Below are positions 1 to 8,320 of a stretch of DNA of 64,000 nt, in pieces. Made by a program: the position numbers and the translations under genes. A model generated the notes under the pieces. It saw only the letters and a program-made list of their open reading frames with translations, was not told the origin of the DNA and searched no databases. Source of the stretch: Phalacrocorax aristotelis (taxonomy: Eukaryota; Chordata; Aves; Suliformes; Phalacrocoracidae); NCBI RefSeq assembly GCF_949628215.1, contig NC_134277.1, positions 124,669,963-124,733,962 on the forward strand, given 5' to 3'. Every line of letters begins with the position of its first letter. The first letter of the stretch is position 1.

Positions 1-68
1 CCTCACTCCAATTAAAGTCAGTTTAATTCTTTTTAGGCTTCAGCATCTATTCTCACCATACTGACTTC

Positions 69-73
69 AATAT
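69..73. repeat. Left 5-bp target site duplication (AATAT)
   Basis: The five bases AATAT directly before the 5' LTR recur directly after the 3' LTR at 6848-6852. A 5-bp duplication is what ERV-L (class III) integrases are known to make. It shows that both proviral ends are original and that the element has not recombined with another copy. Confidence 0.85.
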
Positions 74-320
74 TGTCCTGGTTTTGGCTGGGGTAGAGTT
101 GATGTTCTTCATAGCAGCTGGCATAGTGCTGTGGTTTGGAATTAGTATGAGAATATTGTTAATAAGATGCTGATGTTTTAGTTGTTGCTAAGCAGTGCTT
201 AGGTCAAGACCTTTTCAGCTTCTCATGCCCTGCCAGTGAGAAGCTGGGAGGGGACGCGGCCAGAACAGCTGACCCCAACTGGCCAAAGGGATCTTCCACA
301 CCATATGAAGTCATGCTCAG

Positions 321-327
321 TATATAA
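321..327 (+). promoter_or_regulatory. TATA-like box in the 5' LTR
   Basis: TATATAA lies in the U3 region just before a G-rich stretch and well upstream of the ATTAAA signal, the expected order for a retroviral promoter. Present-day activity cannot be judged from sequence. Confidence 0.6.
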
Positions 328-486
328 ACTGAGTGGGGAGTTGGCCGGGGCCAGTGACAGCTGCTCAGGAACTGGCTGGTCATCAGCCAGCAGGTGGTGA
401 GCAACTGCATTGTGCATCACTTGTTTTGTATATTCCTGTATCATTATTATTATTATTACTATTATTATCCCCTCCTTTTCTTTCCT

Positions 487-492
487 ATTAAA
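487..492 (+). terminator. ATTAAA poly(A) signal in the 5' LTR
   Basis: ATTAAA occurs in the R/U5-like part of the LTR. The matching segment is deleted from the 3' LTR, where the sequence jumps from TCCTA straight to TCTCAACC. Confidence 0.6.
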
Positions 493-624
493 TTTTCTTT
501 ATCTCAGTGCACAAATTTTACTTTTTTTTTTCCTAATTCTCTCCCCCATGCCACTGCAGGGTGGAGTGACCAAACGGCTTTGTGGTATTTAGCTGCCTGC
601 CAGGTTAAACCACAACAGTCCCTT

Positions 625-642
625 TGGCACCCAATGTGGGGC
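625..642 (+). other. Retroviral primer-binding site, tRNA-Lys-like
   Basis: TGGCACCCAATGTGGGGC begins 8 bases after the LTR end. It matches the complement of the 3' end of the tRNA-Lys (CUU class) primer, as in the HERV-K site, except at two positions. Both differences are CG to CA or TG, the usual decay of methylated CpG. The tRNA assignment is an inference from that match. Confidence 0.7.
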
Positions 643-875
643 TCAAAGGGTTGAGATAACGTCAGATCTGACCAGAGCGTGTTACAACAAATTTGTTATA
701 AGCATTCATTATATTAGTTTAGCAGTTGCTGGTCACAATGATGATTTATTTGCTCTCAAAGTTGTTGTATTTGTTCTCAGAGCTGTGTTATATAACACCC
801 TACTTGCCGTATATACCGTTTATCAGTATTTACGCGCTACTTATCACCTCTGGGAGTTGAATTAAGGTTATCGCT

Positions 876-2385
876 TTGCTGTACTGTGTAACACTGGCTT
901 ATAGTATGATAAAACTATTGGTCATGACACCGGTCTGGTATTTGTACTCAGCATGGTCATCACCTCTGTACTTTGGGAGCCATCTATTGGAAACTATTAA
1001 TAATTACACTTTTTACTTTTTCTCAGAGAACCAACCTATGGGGCAGACACTTTCCTCCATCTTCCCCTTCTCCTTCAGGCTTGTTACAATATCTCTTGAG
1101 AATTTTGAATATCCTTGGCATGTTCAAACCAGCATCGTCCTATTGCTATGTCTCTTGAATGTGGTTCAGGTCGTGTTTTGGGTTAAACAACTATTTAAGA
1201 ATAGCATGTACCCCCGCCACAGGCACCGCAGCTACTCCAACCCCTGTGACAGGCACTGTCACTACTCAAACCCTGGCAACGGGCACTGAGGCTGAACCAG
1301 AGAATCAACCCGTGCCGGTATCAGTCGCCCCTATACAAAAGAAGAAATACACAAAAACCCAGCTCATTTAGTAAGGGATGAAGATGAACCAGGGCCATCA
1401 TGAGAACAGGAGGCAGAAGAGGCAGAACCCATAAATGAGACCTATCCCTATCCCTGAGTGAGCTGTGAGATATGCTAGAAGATTTCAGTCATCATCCAAG
1501 TAAGCACATTGTCACTTGGCTGCTCCGATGCTGGGATAATGGAGCCAGTAGCCTGGAATTGGTAGGGAAGCCAAGCAGCTGGGATCCCTTTCTAGGGAAG
1601 GGGGCATTGACAAAGCACTGGAAAAAGGGCCACAAGTCCTCAGCCTCTGGAGGCGACTCCTGCCAGGTGTGAAGGAAAGGTATCCCTTCAAGGAAGATGT
1701 TATACGTCACCCAGGCAAGCAGACCACCATGGAGAGAGGTATCCAGTACCTGAGGGAATTAGCCATGCTGGAGGTGATTTACGAGGACCTGAACAACAAC
1801 CAGTTATCCAAAGATCCAGATGAAGTCAGGCGCACACAAACCATGTGGCAGAAGTTTCTTTGGAGTGCACCATTATCGCATGCAAACTCACTGGAAGTAA
1901 TGGCCTGGAAAGACAGAGAGGAACCAATGGTGGATGAATTGGCTGGCCAACTCCGGCAATACAAAGACAGTTTCTTTTCCTCCCTACGGTCCTGCATCTT
2001 GGCTGTGGAAAAACTGTCAGAGAAACTGTCCCAGGAGTTCCAGCAACTCAAAGAGGGTATGTCCTACTCCCCACCTGTACCAACCAGTTTCTCAGCCATT
2101 GCAAGTAACCATCCCTCTGCTCAAGAGAGAGGATATAGTAGATACACACCACAGGCCACTCTGTTGTTTTATCTGCATGATCACACAGAGGATATGAGGA
2201 AGTGGATGGAAAATCTACCTCGACTCGAGAGGTACGGGTACGTCAGTTGCAAGGGAAAACAGTCGCAAAGTGGGTTCTTCCTGAAAATTGCTGCTCCAGT
2301 TTCCAGTGGGGAGTTCCCCAGACAGAGTAGAAGGGGTGATTTAACTTCTAGTCTTAATAAAGGGACTTTTGATTTGCCTTTGCAA
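876..2385 (+). pseudogene. Decayed leader/gag region of the ERV-L provirus
   Basis: Open stretches at 876-1289, 1159-1371 and 1669-2385 cover the region between leader and protease, where gag must lie. The 1159-1371 frame encodes a short Pro/Thr-rich repeat (units like TPATGT and TPVTGT). The 1669-2385 frame is helix-rich and charged, with a coiled-coil-like part around residues 85-125. Its reading runs into the nested CR1, so the natural end is lost. Frame changes between the three stretches show it is broken. The gag call rests mainly on position and general character. Confidence 0.7.
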
Positions 2386-3455
2386 GAATCACAGAATCAC
2401 AGGTTGGAAGGGACCTCAGGGATCATCTAGTCCAACCTTTCTAGGAAGAGCACAGTCTAGACAAGATGGCCCAGCACCCTGTCCAGCCGAATCTTGAAAG
2501 TGTCCAATGTGGCCGAGTCAACCCCTTCCCTGGGGAGATTATTCCAATGATGACTGTCCTCAATGTGAAAAATTTTCCTCTCGTGTACAGTCGGAATCTC
2601 CCCAAGACCAACTTGTGTCCACTCCCCCTGGTCCTCTCCATGGGACTCCTTGTAAAAAGGGAGTCTCCATCTTCTTTGTAGCTACCCCTTAAGTGCTGGT
2701 ACATGGTGATGAGATCCCCTCTAAGCCTCCTTTTCTCAAGACTGAACAAACCCAGCTCTCCCAGCCTATCCTCGTACGGCAGGCTTCCCCGTCCTTTGAT
2801 CATCTTGGTGGCCCTTCTCTGGACCCTTCCAGCCTGCCCACATCCTTTTTGTATAGAGGGGACCAGAACTGTACACAGTACTCAAGGTGTGGCCTGACAA
2901 GCACTGAGTAGTGGGATGATGACTTCTTTATCTCTGCTGGCGATGCCCTTTTTGATGCACCCAGCATCCTGTTGGCCTTCTTGGCCACAGCAGCACACTG
3001 GTCACTCATGTTGAGCTTCTGTCCACCAGGACCCCCAGGTCCCTTTCCACAGAGCTGGTCTCCAGCCAGGTGGATCCCAGGCTGTGCTGCACTCCCGGAT
3101 TATGTTTTCCCAGGTGCATGATCTTACACTTCTCCTTGTTGAACTTCATAAGGTTCTTGTTGGCCCACCCTCCCAGCCTATCCAGATCTCCCTGAAGAGC
3201 AGCTCTTCCTTCTGGAGTATCTACTTCCCCGCTCAATTTGGTGTCATCTGCAAACTTCATCAGGCTACACTTGATGCCGTTATCCAGATCACTTATAAAG
3301 ACATTGAATAACATTGGGCCCAATGTTGATCCATGGGGGACTCCACTAGTGACAGGTTGCCAGTTTGAGAAAGAGCTATTTACCACCACCCTTTGGGTGT
3401 GGCCTGTCAGCCAGTTCCCCACCGACTGCACAGACCACTTGTCTAAGCTGTGGCA
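2386..3455 (-). mobile_element. CR1 LINE, 5'-truncated, nested in the ERV
   Basis: The left edge (AGAATCACAGAATCACAGG) is the reverse complement of the CR1 3' tail with its ATTCTGTG repeats, so the element reads on the minus strand. The frame at 3006-3500 minus includes the reverse-transcriptase motif FADDTKL and the GVPHGSTLGP block of CR1 ORF2. The rest of ORF2 and the 3' UTR follow in several frames. Only the last 1.07 kb or so is present, the usual 5' truncation. The right edge near 3445-3465 is uncertain because it was judged only from where ERV reading resumes. Confidence 0.9.
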
Positions 3456-3962
3456 AGGACTAGGGGGCCCTGCCTCCAGCCAGGTGGAGGAAAGGGACAA
3501 CTGGGTTTACTAGACTGTGGATCCAGGCACAGCACATCAGACCAACAGGATTATAAGGCTGTAGTGGACACCGGCGCACAGTGCACCCTAATGCCATCAA
3601 GCTATACAGGAGCAGAACCCCTGTGCATTTCTGGAGTGACAGGGGGATCCCAAGAGCTAACTGTATTGGAGGCCGAAGTGAGCCTAACGGGGAATGAGTG
3701 GCAAAAGCACCCCATTGTGACTAGCCCAGAGGCTCCGTGCATCCTTGGCATAGACCACCTCAGGAGAGGGAATTTCAAGGACCCAGAAGGGTACAGGTGG
3801 GCTTTTGGTGTAGCTGCCTTGGAGACAGAGGAAACTAAACAGCTGTCTACCTCGCCCGGTCTCTCGAAGGACCCTTCTGTTGTGGGGTTGCTGAGGGTTG
3901 AAGAAAAACAGGTGCTAATCACCACCACAACAGTGCACCAGCAGCAATATCACACCAGCTGA
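3456..3962 (+). pseudogene. Decayed retroviral aspartic protease (pro)
   Basis: The frame contains VVDTGAQCTLMPS, with the DTGA active site of retroviral aspartic proteases at 3567-3578, and further on ILGIDHL, the second conserved hydrophobic/Gly block of the fold. The protease once processed Gag-Pol. The frame ends at TGA 3960-3962 and resumes in the same phase into pol, where a further TAA occurs near 4007. Pro and pol were therefore one reading frame that is now interrupted. Confidence 0.85.
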
Positions 3963-5190
3963 GACTCCCTGATTCCCATCCATGAGCTCATTCGTCGACT
4001 GGAGAGCTAAGGAGTGATCAGCAAGACTCGCTCGTCCTTTAATGGTCCCATATGGCCAGTGTGGAAATTTAATGGAGAGTGGAGACTAACGGTAGACTAT
4101 CGTGGCCTGAACGAAGTCACACTGCCGCTGAATGCTTCCGTGCCGGACATGCTAGAACTTCAACACAAACTGCAGTCAAAGGCAGCCAGGTGGTATGCCA
4201 CAACTGATATCACTAATGCATTTTTCTCAGTCCCTCTGGCAGCAGAGTGCAGGCCACAGTTTGCTTTTACTTGGAGGGGGGTCCAGTACACCTGGAATCG
4301 ACTGCCCCAGGGGTGGAAGCACAGCCCTACCATTTGCCATGGACTGATCCAGACTTCACAGCAACAGGGTGAGGCTCTGGAACACCTGCAGTACATCAAT
4401 GATATCATTGTGCGGAGCAACACAGCAGCAGATGCTCCTGAGAAAGGGAAAAAAATAGTCCAAATCCTTCTGAAGGCTGGCTTTGCTGTAAAACAAGGTA
4501 AGGTCAAGGGACCTGCATGCACCTGTATGCAGTTCTTAGGAATCAAATGGCAAGACGGACATCGTCAGATCCCAATGGATGTTATCAACAAAATAACAGC
4601 CATGTCTCCACCCGCTAGCAAAAAGGAAACACAAGCTTTCTTGGGCATTGTGGGTTTTTGGTGAATCCATATTCTAAATTACAGTCTGATCATAAGCCCT
4701 CTCTATCAAGTGACCCAGAAGAACAATTTCAAGTGGGGCCCTGAACAAAGACAAGCCTTTGAACAAATCAAATGCGAAATAGTTCATGCAGTAGCTCTTG
4801 TGCCAGCCCGGGCAGATCAAGATGTCAAAATGTGCTCTACACTGCAGCCAGGAAGAACGGCCCTACCTGGAGCCTGTGGCAGAAAGCACCAGAGGAGACT
4901 CAAGGTTAATCTCTAGGGCTTTGGAGTCAGTGATAGAGAGGATCCTAGGCCTGTTATGCTCCAACTGAAAAAGAGATATTGGCAGCATATGAAGGGGTTC
5001 AAGCTGCTTCAGAAGTGGTTGGTACTGAAGCACAGCTGCTCCTGGCACCCCGACTGCCAGTGCTGGGCTGGATGTTCAAAGGAAACGTCCCCTCTACACA
5101 CCATGCAACTGACGCTACATGAAGTAAATGGGTTGCACTGGTCACCCAATGAGTTCGAATAGGAAACCTCAGTCGCCCAGGAGTCCTGAA
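3963..5190 (+). pseudogene. Decayed reverse transcriptase, palm and connection (pol)
   Basis: An open stretch up to 4664 carries the retroviral RT blocks LTVDYRGLNEV, the LPQGWKHSP motif and, where YxDD is expected, YIND at 4392-4403. The first catalytic aspartate of the pair has become asparagine. The frame then meets TGA right after FLGIVGFW. Beyond it, broken pieces such as FKWGPEQRQAF continue the thumb and connection parts. The motif spacing fits ERV-L RT. The gene is non-functional on two counts, stops and the catalytic change. Confidence 0.9.
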
Positions 5191-5191
5191 A

Positions 5192-5681
5192 GTGATTATG
5201 GACTGGCCAGAAGGCAAAGATTTCAGAATATCACCAGAGGAGGAGGTGGCACGTGCTGAAGAGGCCCCACTGTATAACGAACTGTCACAAGATGAGAAGC
5301 AAGCCCTGTTCACTGATGGGTCCTGTCATCTTGTGGGAAAGCATCAGAGATGGAAGGCTGCTGTATGGAGTCCTATACGGCAAGTCACAGAAACTGCTGA
5401 AGGAGAAGGTGAATTGAGTCAGTTTGCAGAGGTAAAGGCCATCCAGCTGGCTTTAGATATTGCTGAATGAGAAAAATGGCCAGCGCTCTGTCTCTATACT
5501 GACTCCTGGATGGTGGCAAATGCCCTGTGGGGCTGGCTGCAGCAGTGGAAGCAAAGCAACTGGCAGCGCAGAGGCAAACCCATCTGGGCTGCCACATTGT
5601 GGCAAGATATTGCTGCCCGGGTAGAGAACCTGGTTGTGAAAGTATGGCACGTAGATGCTCACGTGCCCAAGTCAGGCCACT
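5192..5681 (+). pseudogene. Decayed RNase H domain (pol)
   Basis: RNase H removes the RNA of the RNA-DNA hybrid. LFTDGSC (first Asp codon 5315-5317), FAEVKAIQLAL (Glu codon 5429-5431) and LYTDSWMVANAL (Asp codon 5501-5503) give the conserved D-E-D residues in one frame. TGA at 5468-5470 interrupts that frame, probably a decayed CGA. A one-base shift near 5675-5680 then moves the reading into the frame used by the integrase remnant. Confidence 0.87.
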
Positions 5682-5990
5682 GAAGAACATCAAAACAACC
5701 AGCAGGTGGATCAGGCTGCTAAGATTGAAGTGGCTCAGGTGGATCTGGACTGGCAACATAAGGGTGAATTACTTATAGCCTGATGGGCCCATGACACCTC
5801 AGGCTACCAAGGAGGATATGCAACACATAGATGGGCTCATGACCAAGGGGTGGGCTTGACCATGGGCACTGTAGCACAGGCTGCCCATGAATGTGAAACA
5901 TGTGCTGCAAGCAAGCCAGCCAAGTGATTAAAACCTCTCTGGTGTGGAGAACGATGGGTGAAATATAAATATGGGGAGTCCTGGCAGATT
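5682..5990 (+). pseudogene. Integrase N-terminal zinc-domain remnant
   Basis: After the frameshift the reading passes a TGA near 5781 and enters a His/Cys region: His at 5790-5792, further His in THRWAHD, and CETC at 5892-5903. This is the HHCC zinc finger of retroviral integrase. A further TGA follows shortly after. No DDE catalytic core can be recognised downstream, so the strand-transfer part of integrase is gone. Confidence 0.8.
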
Positions 5991-6321
5991 GGTTATGTCA
6001 CACACAAACCCACCTATCCATAAACTTTGATGAAACCGAGCAAAGTGCAGCAATGATAGAACTAGAACTGGCTTCAGCATGCAACAATCCAACACCACAC
6101 ACTACCTCTCCTGCCCTGAAGGACTGTTATGACAGATGGAGCCCAAAGTCATGGACTCAATGAACACAACAAACATTTTATAGGGATGGCCCACAGGCTA
6201 AGGGAACAATATCTGTGTGTATATATCGAAAGACAGGAAAAGTGGTGGTGATCAATTGGAATGTATTGCAAAGCGTGGGACCTGGGCATGGCATAGATGG
6301 TGAAGAATAAGGAGTGGATAC
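5991..6321 (+). other. Unassigned proviral tail before the 3' LTR
   Basis: About 330 bp separate the integrase remnant from the 3' LTR. I recognise no integrase core, dUTPase or env motif, and no long open frame. A purine-rich run just before the LTR (about 6299-6318) is a weak polypurine-tract candidate. The simplest reading is a large internal deletion that left only the extreme 3' end of the internal region. Confidence 0.6.
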
Positions 6322-6847
6322 TGTCCTGGTTTTGGCTGGAATAGAGTCAATTTTTCTTCCTAGTAGCTGGTATAGTGCTGTGGTTTGGATTTAGCATGAG
6401 ATTGATAACACACTGATGTTTTAGTTGTTGCTAAGTAGTACACTAAATAAAGGACTTTTCAGCTTCCCGTGCCCTGCCAGGTATACAAGAAGCTGGGAGG
6501 GAAGGGGGCACAGGCAGGACAGCTGACCCCAACTGGTCAAAGGGATATTCCATACCATATGATGCCATGCTCGGCCTATAAACTAGGGGGGAGTTGGCTG
6601 GGGGGCAGCAATCGCTGCTCAAGCCTGGCTGGACAGCGGTCAGTAGATGGTAAGCAAGCGTATTGTGCATCACTTCTGTATATTCTTTTCTCATTATTAT
6701 TATTTTCCCTTCCTTTTCTGTCCTATCTCAACCAACAGATTCTACTTCCCACTCCCCCCCCTCCAATTCTCTCCCCCATCCCACTGTGGGGTTGAGTGAG
6801 TGAATGCCTGTGTGGTGTTTAGCTGTCTGCCAGGTTAAACCACAACA
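6322..6847 (+). repeat. 3' LTR of the ERV-L provirus
   Basis: This 526-bp copy of the 5' LTR begins TGTCCTGG and ends CACAACA, with a TATAAA box at 6577-6582. Compared with the 5' LTR it has lost the short block that includes ATTAAA, and it lacks most of the ATT microsatellite. It points toward the 3' end of ATP6V1H, so any transcript it started would be antisense to that gene. Confidence 0.92.
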
Positions 6848-6852
6848 AATAT
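6848..6852. repeat. Right 5-bp target site duplication (AATAT)
   Basis: AATAT follows the 3' LTR directly and matches 69-73. See the left copy for the interpretation. Confidence 0.85.
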
Positions 6853-7984
6853 CAAAGACTATGCCTCCCACATGCAGAAGCAAGCACCGGTCACTAATCT
6901 ACACAATCCAATTTTAATTAGAGCAGGCCAAGGAGTCCTCAAACTGTCATCCCTTAAATGTCTTCTCTCTCCATTGCAACAGTGGTCAAATTTTAGTTAT
7001 ATATGATGAAAATCCAGACTGGGTAAGAAAAGTTTTCCCAATTTGTTGGGGTTTTTTTTGTTTTGTGTTTGGTTTTCTTTGGGTTTTTTTCACTTGATGA
7101 CAGGATAGCCTAAGCTTCCTCAGAGACTTGCACCACACGGGACTACCAATGAAATAAAGTCATGTTGTCTCATCTTTTTTTTTTTTTTTTTTTCATTCTA
7201 AAAATGAATCACAAGAATATTAACTGCTTAGTGCTGCAAGTGCCAGGAGCCAACCTCCTAGGTATGCCACAAGACTGTTTTCACATGCCAATCCAATATC
7301 ACCTTTGATTTACTGATGCTTACATCTTGTTTACTATCAGGAGCTAAAAAGCACAGAAAAGACCAATAGCCAAATTATTTGGCTTAATATAAAAGACATA
7401 CAATACCTTTTAGAATGACATCAGAACCCTAACATTTACAAGTATTTTCAATAACAAAAATATTCCATGGAACTCCAAGGTAATCAGTTACTGGACATTT
7501 GTTATTTAAAAAAAAACAAACAACAAATGAACAAACAAACGAACAAACAAACAAAAAATAAACCCTGAAAAACCAAAGAACTTGAACTCTGATCTACAGC
7601 CTGAAGACTGACGTTATAAAGCTTGACTAATAATCTTAGGTGTATCAGTTTTCACTACACTGTTTTCTTTTTGTCTTCTCATGTACAGATTTTTGAACAT
7701 ATTGTCTACAAGAGAAGTACCCCATGCCCAAAAAAACCCCATACATTTGCTTTTATATACAATTTTAACACTGTTTAACACTGTTTTGAGGCTTGGTATA
7801 TATTTTGGTACTGATAAGGAACATTTCTCAGATTACTGCATTTCCTACGAAACACCAAGTCAAAGCTTTATAGATTTGTCTGGAGACATATAGGGACTAC
7901 GTGCTTTTCTTGGAAAGTGACAACACTGATAACCCACTAGAAGAAGAGAACAATTTTTCTAGGCTAATTATAACATGGAATTAA
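6853..7984. other. Intergenic spacer between provirus and ATP6V1H 3' end
   Basis: I see no gene here. It holds a T run at 7175-7193, a GTTT/TTTG-rich stretch around 7046-7085 and an A/AAAC-rich stretch around 7508-7560 (repeated CAAA units). The short frame at 7681-7893 shows no protein-like features. Confidence 0.6.
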
Positions 7985-8259
7985 TACCCTTTAATAACAT
8001 TCTTTATTGTGAGAATAAATACATAAAACAAATGGAATATATTAGCCATATTTCCTCATATACATTCAGAATATAACAAGCAGCTAATAGGCATAATCAT
8101 CAGAACTAGATGAACAAACAAATTTTTACTAAGCCAACAACACTAGAGGAAAGCTGGAAAGCTTACGCACAGTAGCAGGCAAAGAACATGTGATTTCAGT
8201 GTTTCTTTGATATTAAAGACAAACATACTGTAGTTATAAGCATGAACTGACGGAAGTGT
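7985..8259 (-). other. ATP6V1H: ATP6V1H 3' untranslated region
   Basis: The region runs from the stop codon to an assumed cleavage site 10-25 bases past the poly(A) signal. The length, about 275 nt, depends on which signal is used; no other AATAAA lies closer on this strand. The end position is approximate. Confidence 0.6.
8003..8008 (-). terminator. ATP6V1H: Poly(A) signal of ATP6V1H
   Basis: Plus-strand TTTATT is AATAAA on the gene strand, about 250 nt after the stop codon. It is the first canonical signal in the 3' UTR. Confidence 0.7.
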
Positions 8260-8320
8260 TTAGCTCCGTGCAGTGGCCGTTTGAGGTTGTTCTGACTGCA
8301 ACTGCTTTCCAAGGTATTCC
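8260..8320 (-). CDS. ATP6V1H: ATP6V1H exon 14 (last), residues 461-480 and stop
   Basis: It completes Trp461, encodes [19 protein letters not shown], and ends in TAA at 8260-8262. The acceptor is TGTATTTCAG. It is cut off from exon 13 by the largest intron of the gene, yet phase and sequence join exactly. Confidence 0.95.

Larger units (their letters stand above)
74..617 (+). repeat. 5' LTR of the ERV-L provirus
   Basis: This 544-bp LTR starts TGTCCTGG and ends CACAACA. It contains a TATA-like box (321-327), a TAT/ATT-rich microsatellite (about 439-469), an ATTAAA poly(A) signal (487-492) and a pyrimidine-rich stretch before its 3' end. It aligns along its length with the 3' LTR, with many substitutions and small indels. 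Confidence 0.93.
74..6847 (+). mobile_element. Degenerate ERV-L-type endogenous retrovirus, near full length, with nested CR1
   Basis: The element has two directly repeated LTRs beginning TGTCCTGG and ending CACAACA, flanked by AATAT duplications, with a primer-binding site after the 5' LTR. Remnants follow in the order gag, protease, reverse transcriptase, RNase H and integrase zinc domain. The RT and RNase H remnants match the ERV-L type. I see no env. A minus-strand CR1 of about 1.07 kb sits between gag and protease. The coding remnants carry several in-frame stops and at least one frameshift, and most of integrase is missing, so the copy is dead. By eye the two LTRs differ at well over a tenth of positions, which points to an old insertion. 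It lies about 1.1 kb beyond the 3' end of ATP6V1H and is transcribed toward it. Confidence 0.93.
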
